Assembly (NCBI GenBank): GCA_963825445.1
Contig: CAWGTM010000020.1
Location: forward strand, 310,001 to 374,000
Origin: Actinophytocola sp963825445
GTDB taxonomy: Bacteria; Actinomycetota; Actinomycetes; Mycobacteriales; Pseudonocardiaceae
Length of the DNA: 64,000 nt
Reading direction: 5' to 3'
Under the pieces are notes generated by a model that had not been told where the DNA came from, ran no database searches, and saw nothing but the letters and a program-made list of their open reading frames with translations. Below, piece after piece: positions 1 through 7,340 of this stretch; positions within the stretch are counted from its first letter, which is position 1, and each line of letters begins with the position of its first letter. A program made the position numbers and the translations under genes.

Positions 1-2
1 TC

Positions 3-617
3 CGCCTCGGCCATGGTCGCGGCTTCGGCCTCGGCTACAAGGTGGGCAATCTCTACCGACGACTGTGCGCGGAACTGGACGTGGGCCAGGCGCTACAGGA
101 CGAACTGCACCACCTGCACCTGCGCGCCGGGGCGGCCGCGTACTACACGGTGTTCCGCGAAGCCGACATCGTGGTGGCGGCGGTGGCCGACTCGCCGGAG
201 TTCCCCCGCGCGACCCCACTGGACTTCGGCTTCCACGAGGCCGCGCACGCCACGGCGTTCGGCAAGGTCCTACTGGCGTCGATGCCGAGGCGGCAACGCA
301 AGGAATACCTGGCGGGCGCCGGCATGCCACGGCTGACCGAGCGCACGGTGGTACGCGCGACCGACCTGGACGCCGAACTGGACCACGTGGGGCGCGCGGG
401 CATGGCGTTGGAGGTGGAGGAGTTCCAACCGGAGTTGGCCTGCCTGTCGGCCCCGGTCCTGGACGCGAAGAACCGCGTTACGGGCGCGGTGGCGTTCTCG
501 GTCCCGGCCGCCACTTTCGCCGCCCGCCGCTGGCACCTGGAACGAGCCGCAAGAGCAGGCGCGGCCCGCTTCGCCCACCTGTTGGCCACCCGCCCAGCCC
601 TAGTAACAGGCGCCTAG
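3..617 (+). CDS. IclR-family transcriptional regulator, C-terminal effector domain (5' truncated by window edge)
   Basis: The frame is already open at the first bases, so the N-terminal winged-helix DNA-binding domain lies outside the window. About 204 residues remain. They start in the interdomain linker (GRGFGLGYKVGNLYRRL) and continue through the GAF-like ligand-binding domain typical of IclR proteins, including the stretch AHATAFGKVLLASM near the middle and an ALAFSVP-like strand (AVAFSVPAATF) near the end. IclR proteins usually repress or activate catabolic operons on binding a small aromatic or sugar-derived effector; nothing here identifies the ligand. The stop is TAG at 615-617. No target gene lies immediately downstream, so any regulated operon is probably upstream of the window. 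Confidence 0.85.
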   Translation, partial: RLGHGRGFGLGYKVGNLYRRLCAELDVGQALQDELHHLHLRAGAAAYYTVFREADIVVAAVADSPEFPRATPLDFGFHEAAHATAFGKVLLASMPRRQRKEYLAGAGMPRLTERTVVRATDLDAELDHVGRAGMALEVEEFQPELACLSAPVLDAKNRVTGAVAFSVPAATFAARRWHLERAARAGAARFAHLLATRPALVTGA

Positions 618-690
618 CCCAGCGACAGGGCACGCGCGTCCCACCACCGGACACGCATGTCCCCACGTCCCGCCCGCATGCCGCCATGTC

Positions 691-838
691 CCAACCGCGA
701 AATCGCGGTTCCCGACCGCGAAATCGCGCTTCCCGACAGTGAGTTCGCGGTTATCGCACCTGAGTTCGCGCTTCCCGACCGCGAGATCGCGCTTCCCGCA
801 CCGAGATCGCGGATCCCGCACCTGAATCGCGCTACCCG
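691..838. repeat. Tandem array of about seven 20-21-bp units (CCGCGA-aa-TCGCGG type)
   Basis: Units such as CCGACCGCGAAATCGCGCTTC follow each other with small substitutions. Each has a near-palindromic core, CCGCGA-AA-TCGCGG in the first unit. The array carries no gene. The same consensus in inverse orientation occurs at 13361-13452. Short units and the absence of spacers rule out CRISPR. Function unknown; such arrays may be transcriptional punctuation or simple expansion by slippage. Confidence 0.8.
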
Positions 839-1320
839 CGTACACGCCGCGGAACCCTCGCGCAACCCCGTACGGCCCGCAACCGAAGGACGGGTTCCTG
901 GCGTGGGGTGAACCTCGCAGAGCGGGGTTCGGGGGTGGCGGCGGGCAAGGGAGGGCGGGCGCCAGCCCGCCTTAGGCCTCCCGGGTGGCGGAGGCGTGAG
1001 GGGCCGCCCGTACAACCCGCCGCCACCCTCGAACCCACACCACGACGGGCAAACCAAGAACGCCCAGAGAACCCACAGACCGCAACCCCGACCAGAGACA
1101 ACACGCCACGAAAACCCTTACACACCAACAAATCCCGAGAGCCCCTGCCAGGAGACAGTCCCCACCCCATCCCGGGGGCGGCCCTGTTCCAGTCTATCGG
1201 CCCGCACCCACAGACCCAGGGCCCAAAGATCCACAACGGCCGAGCTGTCCACAGCCGACCACGCTGTCCACAGAGACAACCATCCCACCCCAAAGAAGCC
1301 GACCATCAGCTAAGTCCCTA
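839..1320. other. Gene-free spacer with a GC hairpin and an AC-rich stretch
   Basis: I find no convincing gene. A hairpin with a 7-bp stem (GGCGGGC-gcca-GCCCGCC, 954-971) sits inside a longer imperfect stem closed by GGGAGG and CCTCCC; it could terminate transcription but has no U tract. From about 1020 to 1320 the plus strand is very rich in A and C and poor in T, unlike surrounding genes. Long frames here lack homology and normal codon bias. A relic of the DnaA-box repeat lies at 1222-1278. Confidence 0.6.
1222..1278 (+). repeat. Relic core of repeat family A with two DnaA-box-like sites
   Basis: The stretch resembles the centre of the family A copies at 7022, 15997 and 61975: AAGATC, a short spacer, CGGCCG, then two TGTCCACA sites. 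Here the boxes are CTGTCCACA at 1245-1253 and 1264-1272, 19 bp apart start to start, against 18 bp in the other copies. The flanking TGTCGG modules seen elsewhere are missing or too diverged to recognise. Confidence 0.5.
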
Positions 1321-1340
1321 TTGACAAAAAAAACTGTCAA
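1321..1340. promoter_or_regulatory. Operator/promoter: inverted repeat TTGACA-N8-TGTCAA
   Basis: TTGACAAAAAAAACTGTCAA is a 6-bp inverted repeat around an A tract, 22 bp upstream of the ATG of the ArsR-like gene. The left arm also reads as a -35 hexamer. Its position argues against starting the gene at the TTG inside it. A related site lies at 5224-5239 upstream of the DoxX-like gene. Autoregulation by the adjacent ArsR-like protein is inferred. Confidence 0.6.
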
Positions 1341-1362
1341 TTGGCACACTCACCGAGTGGCC

Positions 1363-1929
1363 ATGACCTACCTCGACCAACCCGACCAGGTGCGCAAAGC
1401 CCTCTCGCCCCTGCGGCGAGACCTGCTGCGCCGCCTCCGGGAACCGGCGTCGGCCACCCAACTGGCCGCCGCCCTCGACGTCCCCAGGCAACGCGTGAAC
1501 TACCACCTCCGCGCCCTGGAGGAAGCCGGCCTGGTCGAGCTGGTGGAAGAGCGCCCACGACGAGGCTGCGTCGAGCGGATCATGCGCACCAAGCCGGGCG
1601 CCTTCGTGGTCGACCCATCCGTCATGAACACCGAGTTCACCCAGATCCACGACCAGTACGCGGCCGAGCACCTGGTCAACGTCGCCGCGGGGACGGTCCG
1701 CGACGTCGCCCGCATGCAGGCCGCCGCCGCCGACAAGGGCAAGCGCCTGCTCACGTTCACCGTCGAGACCGAGGTGCGGTTCGCCCAACCGTCCGACGTG
1801 CACGCGTTCACCGATGAGCTGGCCGAGGCGATCCGCGCGGTGGTCGCGCGCTACGACACCCCCGACGGCCGGCCCTACCGGATGGTCGCCGGCGGCCATC
1901 CCGCACCCAAGGAGAAGACCCATGACTGA
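1363..1929 (+). CDS. ArsR/winged-helix transcriptional regulator
   Basis: 188 residues from ATG 1363. A winged helix-turn-helix occupies roughly residues 10-80 (LSPLRRDLLRRLREPASATQ, then RQRVNYHLRALEEAGLVE as recognition helix and wing), as in the HTH_20/ArsR proteins that often sit beside SRPBCC genes. The C-terminal half has no feature I recognise and may bind a ligand or mediate dimerisation. No CxC-type metal site is visible. The upstream TTG-initiated frame would run through the palindromic operator, so ATG is preferred. The stop overlaps the start of the next gene by 8 nt, so the two are probably translated together as an operon. Confidence 0.85.
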   Translation: MTYLDQPDQVRKALSPLRRDLLRRLREPASATQLAAALDVPRQRVNYHLRALEEAGLVELVEERPRRGCVERIMRTKPGAFVVDPSVMNTEFTQIHDQYAAEHLVNVAAGTVRDVARMQAAAADKGKRLLTFTVETEVRFAQPSDVHAFTDELAEAIRAVVARYDTPDGRPYRMVAGGHPAPKEKTHD

Positions 1930-2629
1930 GCCGACCCCCCGAATCGACGTCACGATCGCCGCCCCGCTCGACATCGTGTGGGAAGCCCTGCGCGAGAAGC
2001 ACAAGATCCGCCACTGGCACGGCTGGGACTTCGAGGGGCTGGACGCCGAGATCGACCTCATCTACTTCACCGACGTGAAGGAGACCGCACCGCGCACGCT
2101 CGACGTCCACGGCCACGACGTCATCGAGCTGACCCCGGACGGAAAAGGCACCGCGCTCCGCCTCACCCGCGCCCCCCACGGCGACGACCCCGAATGGGAC
2201 GCCTACTACGACGACATCACCGAAGGCTGGATCACGTTCATGCACCAGCTGAAGTTCCTGGTCGAACGCCGCCCGACCGGTGAGCGCCGCACGGTCTTCC
2301 TCTCCGGTGACAACCCCAGCGCCCGGTCCGTGGCGGCCGACCTCGGCCTGCCCGACGGCCCGGTAGGCACGTCCGTCGCGCTGGACCTGCTCGGTCAGGA
2401 CGTGCGTGGCGAGATCTTCTTCCGCACGGCCCACCAGGTGGGTGTCACGGTCGACGCGTGGGGCGACGGGCTGCTGGTCGTGTCCAGCGTGCCGCCGGGT
2501 GACGCCAAGCCGAAGGGCGCGGTCATGGCCGTGCTGAGTACCTTCGACCGCCCGGAGCAGGAGGTGGCCGACCTGGCTACCCGCTGGCAGCCCTGGTGGG
2601 ACGAGCGTTTCGGGCCTCGGCCGGAGTGA
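1922..2629 (+). CDS. SRPBCC (START/Bet v1-like) domain protein
   Basis: 235 residues. The N-terminus (IDVTIAAPLDIVWEALRE, then HWHGWDFEGLDAEI) is the typical first strand and helix of an activator-of-Hsp90-ATPase-type SRPBCC fold, which forms a hydrophobic pocket for small lipophilic ligands. The acidic and aromatic middle (EWDAYYDDITEGWITFMHQL) forms the long C-terminal helix of the fold; a further roughly 85-residue C-terminal part may be a second, degenerate copy. ATG 1922 overlaps the regulator's stop, and pairing with an ArsR-like regulator is common. The ligand is unknown. The 3' end overlaps the convergent BtuF-like gene by 53 nt. Confidence 0.8.
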   Translation: MTEPTPRIDVTIAAPLDIVWEALREKHKIRHWHGWDFEGLDAEIDLIYFTDVKETAPRTLDVHGHDVIELTPDGKGTALRLTRAPHGDDPEWDAYYDDITEGWITFMHQLKFLVERRPTGERRTVFLSGDNPSARSVAADLGLPDGPVGTSVALDLLGQDVRGEIFFRTAHQVGVTVDAWGDGLLVVSSVPPGDAKPKGAVMAVLSTFDRPEQEVADLATRWQPWWDERFGPRPE

Positions 2630-3488
2630 CGCCGAAGTCGACGCCGTGCAGGACCTGCGCCAGCACCTCCGCGCCGCGCACCACGCGCGGGCCGGGACGG
2701 TTGTAGTACGCGGGCCCGTCGAGTATCCACACGCGACCGTCGCGCACCGCGGGCAGGGAAGTCCATCCGGGACGGTCGGTCAGTAGATGTAGCTCCGATG
2801 CCGTGCGCGCGGGCGGGAAACCGCACGGCAGCAACAGAAGTACCTCGGGCTGGGAGTCCACAACGGACTCCCAGGCCAGAGGTGCGGTGTGCTCGCCAGT
2901 CGACGCCAACAGCGGCGTGCCGCCCGCCAGCTCGATCTGCTCGGGCACCCAGTGGCCGGCCGGCCACACCGGGTCGAGCCACTCGATCGCCGCGACGCGG
3001 GGCCGGGGCCGGTCGGCCACCGTCGCCCGCACGGCAGCCAGCCGCTCCCGCAGCTCGTCAATCTGTACAGCGGAGGACACCCCGAGCGCGTCGCCCACCA
3101 CGCGCAGGCAGTCGAGCACCTCGGCGATCGTCGCCGGCTCCAGGCTCAGCACCCGCGGTCCGATCCCGTCGAGCACCCGCACGGCGGTCGACACGCGCTC
3201 GAACGACACGGCGCACACGTCACACAGGTCCTGGGTGAGCACGAGGTCCGGCGCCAGCGACGCGAGCAACTCGGCGTCGAGCCCGTAGAGCGCCGACCCG
3301 CGGTGCGCGGCTGCCAGGGAGATCTCGCGGCTCGTCCAGTCGGCGGCCACCTCGCTCGACGTCACCACCGGCACACCCGCCACTTCGGCCGGCCAGTCGC
3401 ATTCGTGCGTACGGCCCACCAGGTCCGGCAACCGGCCGAGCGTGGCCACGATGTCGGTGGCAGCGGGTAACAACGAAATGATCCGCAC
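2577..3488 (-). CDS. Cobalamin-binding (BtuF-like) periplasmic-binding-protein family member, no signal peptide
   Basis: 303 residues. The start RIISLLPAATDIVATLGR and the following VGRTHECDWP and LVLTQDLCDVCAV segments are characteristic of BtuF/FepB-type class III binding proteins; a long helix would join two lobes near residues 140-160. There is no signal peptide or lipobox, so this is probably the cytoplasmic branch of the family often annotated as cobalamin-binding or ABC substrate-binding protein. No permease or ATPase of such a transporter is nearby. It ends inside the preceding convergent gene (53-nt overlap). Confidence 0.8.
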   Translation of the reverse strand: MRIISLLPAATDIVATLGRLPDLVGRTHECDWPAEVAGVPVVTSSEVAADWTSREISLAAAHRGSALYGLDAELLASLAPDLVLTQDLCDVCAVSFERVSTAVRVLDGIGPRVLSLEPATIAEVLDCLRVVGDALGVSSAVQIDELRERLAAVRATVADRPRPRVAAIEWLDPVWPAGHWVPEQIELAGGTPLLASTGEHTAPLAWESVVDSQPEVLLLLPCGFPPARTASELHLLTDRPGWTSLPAVRDGRVWILDGPAYYNRPGPRVVRGAEVLAQVLHGVDFGVTPAEARNARPTRAASG

Positions 3489-3789
3489 GGACCCCAGCCT
3501 ACGGACGTGAGTCCGACCACAATGCGTGACGGAAAGTGTAACGAAATTGCGGTGTGCGCACGATCACTCGTTCACTCGTTAGTGGACGGTATGCAATCAC
3601 CCGTTTGAGGTTTGTGTGGCGAAACCGCAGGTGAACACGCACTGGTCGTATGCATGTGCAGTTGCATGTTCCGTCTTTCGGTCTGAATGAAGCTCGCCTT
3701 CCACTCGTCGACCGATACACACCGTTCATCGCTTCTGCGGGGGGTCACGGGCGCATAACAAGATCAATAAGCGAGAATGGGAGGACGCC
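3489..3789. other. AT-richer regulatory spacer upstream of the small-ORF/membrane-gene unit
   Basis: This 300-bp stretch is clearly richer in A and T than its surroundings and holds no gene. It contains the direct repeat CACTCGTT-CACTCGTT around 3570-3590 and the GGGAGGA ribosome-binding site just before the small ORF at 3790. It probably carries promoters for the divergent BtuF-like gene and for the 3790/3907 unit, but I cannot assign hexamers with confidence. Confidence 0.4.
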
Positions 3790-3882
3790 GTGGGGGACGT
3801 GCCGCTCAACCAAACGTGGCTCCCTGCTGACACAGGGAGCCACGTAAACGTCCCTCGCTCCAGGCGAACCGTCCAAGCGTGA
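3790..3882 (+). CDS. Candidate 30-residue leader peptide / small ORF
   Basis: GTG 3790 is preceded by a strong GGGAGGA ribosome-binding site with about 5-nt spacing and opens 30 codons ending at TGA 3880-3882, 24 nt before the membrane gene at 3907. The predicted peptide starts MGDVPLNQTWLPADTG and ends in an arginine-rich RSRRTVQA tail. A perfect 12-bp hairpin (3815-3844) lies inside the coding sequence, the arrangement expected of translation-dependent attenuation. I know no family for it. The alternative is a plain 5' untranslated region with a fortuitous frame. Confidence 0.4.
   Translation: MGDVPLNQTWLPADTGSHVNVPRSRRTVQA
3815..3844 (+). promoter_or_regulatory. Perfect 12-bp stem, 6-nt loop hairpin in the leader of the 3907 gene
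   Basis: CGTGGCTCCCTG (3815-3826) pairs with CAGGGAGCCACG (3833-3844) around the loop CTGACA. There is no T tract after it, so a simple intrinsic terminator is unlikely in this direction. It lies within the small ORF 3790-3882, upstream of 3907. An attenuator or RNA-stability role is inferred. Confidence 0.5.
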
Positions 3883-3906
3883 ACCGACTCGGGAGAGCAA
3901 AGAACG

Positions 3907-4341
3907 GTGACCACTTTACGGCTCGAGAGCGCCGCTACACCAGACGGAACCAGACCTGTCGACAAGTCCATCGACAACGAACCGGTACAGGCACGCCGCA
4001 CTGTGCGCCTCCAGGTTCTCGCCGCGATGCGGGAAGAGGCTGATCAGGCGCCGGTAGAGGTGCCGGCCGCGCGCCTGCCCGCGGAGGACCAGCCGCTCGT
4101 GCGGGTGCGCCCGCGTGCGCGGAATGTGCCGGTCTCGGCCGACGACTGGTTGCGGATCGCGGAGTGGGTGATCGGCGACTGGGCCGCCACACTGCGCACC
4201 GCCCTGCTGGTCGTGGTTCTGCTCGCCGGGGTGCTCACGGGTGTCGGGATCGCCTTCGGGCCGGAGTTCGCGCTGCTCGGCGGCATCACCGGCGCCATCG
4301 TCTTCCTGGTCGGCCGCCTCGGAGGCCCTGGCCGACGCTGA
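3907..4341 (+). CDS. Small membrane protein with C-terminal hydrophobic segments, unknown function
   Basis: 144 residues from GTG 3907, with GGGAG about 11 nt upstream. Residues 1-95 are hydrophilic and basic-rich. Two hydrophobic stretches follow near residues 98-118 (TALLVVVLLAGVLTGVGIAF) and 121-137 (ALLGGITGAIVFLVG), the second short and glycine-rich, so the protein should be anchored at its C-terminus. I do not recognise a family. The gene is followed by a strong bidirectional terminator. Confidence 0.65.
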   Translation: MTTLRLESAATPDGTRPVDKSIDNEPVQARRTVRLQVLAAMREEADQAPVEVPAARLPAEDQPLVRVRPRARNVPVSADDWLRIAEWVIGDWAATLRTALLVVVLLAGVLTGVGIAFGPEFALLGGITGAIVFLVGRLGGPGRR

Positions 4342-4350
4342 CACGCACAC

Positions 4351-4391
4351 ACAAAGGGCGCCGCACTCAGGTCGAGTGCGGCGCCCTTTGT
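4351..4391. terminator. Bidirectional intrinsic terminator, 18-bp perfect stem
   Basis: ACAAAGGGCGCCGCACTC (4351-4368) pairs perfectly with 4374-4391 around the 5-nt loop AGGTC. The stem ends in AAAGG/CCTTT on either side and lies between the convergent genes 3907-4341 and 4398-4727, so it can stop transcription from both. Confidence 0.85.
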
Positions 4392-4397
4392 CGTCTG

Positions 4398-4727
4398 TCA
4401 GGTCGTCTGCGCCAGCCAGGCGGCGAAGGTGTCCTTGTCGACCTCGTCGACCGAGGTCAGCCGAACCGAGGCCATCCGCTGCGATCCGGTGGGCCGCAAC
4501 CGGCCGGTCTGGTCGTGGATGTCCTGGCCCGCCCAGAGCATGAACGTCACGTACTTCGAGTAGGCCTTGTAGCCGGCGACCGGCGTTGCGTCGAGCCACA
4601 CCGGGTGGCCGTGGTAGACGCGGCTGGTCGCGTGGGGCAGGCCGGCGTCGATGATGGCGGTGAGTTGCGCGGCGATGGCGCGGAGGTGCTCGGGGACGCT
4701 GTCGATGTACTCGGTGACGGTCTTCAT
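4398..4727 (-). CDS. DUF1801 (YdhG-like) domain protein
   Basis: 109 residues from ATG 4727, chosen because GGAGAAG lies 6 nt upstream. The sequence MKTVTEYIDSVPEHLRAIAA, the VYHGHPVWLDATPVAGYKAY core and the SVRLTSVDEVD end match the DUF1801 fold, whose few studied members bind small ligands; its role in actinomycetes is unknown. It lies 14 nt downstream of the DoxX-like gene on the same strand and is likely co-transcribed with it. Confidence 0.8.
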   Translation of the reverse strand: MKTVTEYIDSVPEHLRAIAAQLTAIIDAGLPHATSRVYHGHPVWLDATPVAGYKAYSKYVTFMLWAGQDIHDQTGRLRPTGSQRMASVRLTSVDEVDKDTFAAWLAQTT

Positions 4728-4741
4728 GGCGACTTCTCCGG

Positions 4742-5155
4742 TCAGCGGGTGGGCAGGACGGCGGCGCGCAGCTTGGCGTCGCGCAGGTACAGGCCGGCCC
4801 ACAGAGCGATCCCCAGGTAGACGGGGAACAGCGTGGTGGACAGCAGCGGGCTCTCCACCCGGAAGTGCGCGCTCACCGCGCCGCCCAGGTAGCCGGTGAG
4901 CAGCAGGGCGCCGAGCACCGACGTGCGGGGCACCACGTAGAGCGCCAGGCAGGCCAGTTCGATCACTCCGATGGCGACGGCCGACCCGGCCGGGTAGCCC
5001 AGATCTCGCGTGGCCTCGACCACCGGTCCGATGTTCAGGATGTGGATCACGGCGTCGAACAGCAGGAACAGCGTCGTGGAGGCGCTGAGAACCAGTCCGA
5101 CGCGGGCGGCGGTGATACGGGGAGTGGCGGTCGGGGTGGCGGCGACGGTGGTCAT
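4742..5155 (-). CDS. DoxX-like membrane protein
   Basis: 137 residues with four predicted membrane segments (GLVLSASTTLFLLFDAVIHI; AVAIGVIELACLALYVV; SVLGALLLTGYLGGAVSAHF; FPVYLGIALWAGLYL), including the GYLGGAVSAHFR motif usual in DoxX-like/DUF4267-type proteins. Such proteins are linked to redox stress, but the biochemical role is unknown. ATG 5155 has an AGAGGA ribosome-binding site. The operator at 5217-5239 sits 60-85 bp upstream and resembles the one before the ArsR-like regulator at 1363, so that regulator may control this gene (inference). DUF1801 follows in the same unit. Confidence 0.8.
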   Translation of the reverse strand: MTTVAATPTATPRITAARVGLVLSASTTLFLLFDAVIHILNIGPVVEATRDLGYPAGSAVAIGVIELACLALYVVPRTSVLGALLLTGYLGGAVSAHFRVESPLLSTTLFPVYLGIALWAGLYLRDAKLRAAVLPTR

Positions 5156-5216
5156 GAGTTCGTCCTCTCGGGTGGCCGGTTCGTGTTGGGAGAACCCTCG
5201 CATCCGAACAGAAGAG

Positions 5217-5239
5217 TTGTCAAGACAAAAAAAGTTGTC
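5217..5239. promoter_or_regulatory. Composite operator TTGTC-AA-GACAA / GACAA-A5G-TTGTC
   Basis: Two overlapping inverted repeats share the GACAA arm: 5217-5228 and 5224-5239. The second, GACAAAAAAAGTTGTC, closely resembles the TGACA-A tract-TGTCA operator at 1321-1340. It lies upstream of the minus-strand DoxX-like gene. Confidence 0.55.
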
Positions 5240-5249
5240 GGCGGATGGG

Positions 5250-5972
5250 AACGAAGAGCCGCCGCCCACCTCCGGGAAGAGTGGGCGGCGTCCGGCGGGG
5301 AGCTGGGCGGGGTTCTGGGTGTGGGTGAGCGTCTGCCAGGAGACGAACAGGCTGTTCGTGCCCTGCGGGCGCCGGCTCTCCGTGTACCACTGGGTGTTGG
5401 TCATGGGATGCCCTGGTGGAAGCCGAGCGCGTTGAAGCCGGCCTCCGTGACCGGCCCGAGTCCACGATGGACAGTGCCGCCGCACAGCCAGGACGGTGGC
5501 CCGTTGCGCTCGTAGGTGGCCTGGAAGCCGAGCGCGTGGCGCAGTCGGTCCTGGATCTCCGGGTACGGGCTCTGCCCCTGGATCCGGGTGGCCTCGGCGA
5601 AACTCGCGATCGACGCGATGCCGTAGCCGGTGTGGGTCAAGTCCCGGCAGGTCTCCTGGGTCAGCCCGTCGACGAACGTGGTCTGGTCGTGTCAGTAGCG
5701 AATGATCTCGTCGCGGGTGTCGATGCCGCTTCCCGGCGGGGTTTCGGCCGAGCGCCGTCACTCGCCAGGTGGACGAACGCGGCAAGGTGGCGAAGCGGCC
5801 GGAGTTCGGCCAGTTCCCGCACGTGTGCTGGCCGCACTCCACGACCGCGCGGGGGCGGGGTGTGCGGTTCGGGTTTCCGTAGGCGCTGCCGGCGACGCGA
5901 GCATCGACTGCCAGTCAGGACGAGCGCCAGACCCATGGCTGCCACGGCGAACATCTTTGTGCGACCGGGCAC
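5250..5972 (-). pseudogene. Degraded alginate-lyase-like polysaccharide lyase
   Basis: Pieces of one protein are spread over three frames. A signal-peptide-like start (KMFAVAAMGLALVLTG) lies near 5955-5910 and CGQHTCGNWPNSGRFATLP near 5840. DEIIRY is followed by an in-frame TGA at about 5694, where Trp is expected; HDQTTFVDGLTQETCRDLT and LCGGTVHRGLGPVTEAGFNA follow. A frameshift at about 5404 leads into TNTQWYTESRRPQGTN and VSWQTLTHTQNP. The order and motifs resemble the C-terminal half of secreted alginate-lyase-family proteins, but at about 240 residues most of the usual length is gone and no proper stop closes the frame. Multiple lesions indicate true decay. Confidence 0.6.
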
Positions 5973-6161
5973 GGACCAGGTGTTGTGGTCTAGACCATAG
6001 AGGTCGATAGGTCCCTCAGTGCCTAGGTAAGCGCTTGCCTGACTGCCCGCGGGGTCGGGTCCGTTCGGGTCAATTGACCGGAACGAGGTTGGGGAGCCGG
6101 GAACGGGGGTACTGCATCGTCAGGAAGGCCGGTTCAGGCCTCACAAGGAGGTACGAGAAGC

Positions 6162-6677
6162 ATGCTGATCCTCGGCTTGCTACTGGTGGTGCTCAGCGGC
6201 GCTGCGGCGGCGCTCCTCATCGCCTACAACAACGGTGGTGCTGAGCAGACCATCACGATGTTCGGTCGGGACTTGGCCGACGTCACCATGATGCAGGCGT
6301 ACGTCGCCGGTCTCGCGACGGCGCTGATCTTCATGCTCGGCTTCTGGATGATCATGTCCGCGGGGCGCAGGGCACGGGAGAACCGCTCCCGTTACCGCGA
6401 GGCCCGCCAGGAGGCGAAGGTCGCCGCCAAGGAGCGCGACGAACTGGCCGAGCAGCTCCGCCACGACGAGGAGCTGCGACAGGAGCAGGAGACGGCGGCC
6501 ATGGCCCGGCCGCCGATGCAGCAGCGGGAACCGGTGGGCAGCGACACCGACACGATGGTCACCCCGCCCGCAGGACAGCCGGCGGTAGCCGCCCCGGCCG
6601 GTGCGCGTCACGCGGCACCGGGCGAACGGCAACAGGTGATCACCAACATCACGCCCGGTCAGTCCCCCACCCGATAG
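6162..6677 (+). CDS. LapA-like/DUF1049-type two-segment membrane protein
   Basis: 171 residues from ATG 6162, with AGGAGG about 13 nt upstream. Two membrane helices (LILGLLLVVLSGAAAALLIA; AYVAGLATALIFMLGFWMIM) flank a short loop with the NGGAEQTITMFG signature seen in LapA-domain proteins. A basic, charged helix follows (RRARENRSRYREARQEAKVA and onward, about residues 65-115, likely coiled coil), then a proline/alanine-rich disordered tail. Probably an inner-membrane scaffold; no partner gene adjoins. The following 340 bp are non-coding. Confidence 0.7.
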   Translation: MLILGLLLVVLSGAAAALLIAYNNGGAEQTITMFGRDLADVTMMQAYVAGLATALIFMLGFWMIMSAGRRARENRSRYREARQEAKVAAKERDELAEQLRHDEELRQEQETAAMARPPMQQREPVGSDTDTMVTPPAGQPAVAAPAGARHAAPGERQQVITNITPGQSPTR

Positions 6678-7021
6678 ATGGCTGATCGGCTGCCCGAACG
6701 CGGTCGGTCACGGCTCCGCGAGCGCCGGGGTGCGCCCCCCAAGGTCCGGCGTTCGCGAATCAGAGCCGCGGCCGGCCGCGTTCTATGTGTCCAGCCCTGA
6801 GCACACCCGCCCCCTGCGGCTCTCTTGCAGCCACGCCCTCAAGATCAACGCTGTTCACCGACCCCGGCTCGTACGGTGCCTCGGTCCACGCGAATCCGAC
6901 GCTGAACCCCGTATGCCGTCGCGCAGGTTGGCGCTGCAGGCGTCGCCCGGACGAGTAGGCGATCCGCACGGTGGGTTCCATCTGCTCACGATCCAGCAGT
7001 GATCTCCCGCAGCCACGCGCA
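6678..7021. other. Gene-free spacer with a partial family A repeat end
   Basis: No supportable gene. CCTCAAGATCAACGCT at about 6838-6853 repeats the end of the family A element found again at 7038, both preceded by CAGCCACGC, so this looks like a partial or decayed second copy immediately upstream of the intact one. The rest shows nothing I can name. Confidence 0.5.
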
Positions 7022-7198
7022 CGCGCGCGGGGCCGCCCCTCAAGATCAACGCTACCGCAGGCGACCGACAGTTCCGGGGCTCGCGAAGGTCGTCTGTGGA
7101 CTAGTCGTCGCCTGTGGACAACCCGACCGATGTCGATCTTCGCGAGCCGGAACTGTCGGACCGCGCCGGTACGCTGGATTCCGGGGGCCGGAGGCCGC
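7022..7198 (-). repeat. Repeat family A, copy 1 (inverse orientation)
   Basis: About 177 bp matching the copies at 15997 and 61975. Two outward TGTCGG-N10-TA modules bracket a core with two DnaA-box-like sites, TGTGGACAA at 7113-7121 and TGTGGACTA at 7095-7103 on the plus strand, 18 bp apart. The ends are CGGGGCCGCCCCTCAAGATC and ATTCCGGGGGCCGGAGGCC. No open frame is associated. The 142 bp between this copy and the hydrolase gene hold nothing else I can identify. Confidence 0.8.
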
Positions 7199-7340
7199 CG
7201 GACCCCCGAAAGCCACGAAGGCATCCGAGGTCCGGAAGTCCACCGCCCGGCGGCAAACCGCCATGCTGTACCGCGCGCGTACCGGGCGAAATGTGGACGC
7301 CCGCACCGTCCCGCGGGTGCGGGCAGACCGGATCGGTGAC

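Noticed and set aside
691..838. CRISPR array
   Set aside because: Units of about 21 bp are contiguous, with no spacers and no cas genes; also true at 13361-13452 and 33102-33173.
908..1324. 138-codon ORF in the AC-rich spacer
   Set aside because: Composition is due to base skew (Pro/Thr/Arg-rich), no ribosome-binding site and no family.
1321..1362. TTG start of the ArsR-like gene at 1321
   Set aside because: It would translate the palindromic operator/-35 region; ATG 1363 fits the family N-terminus.
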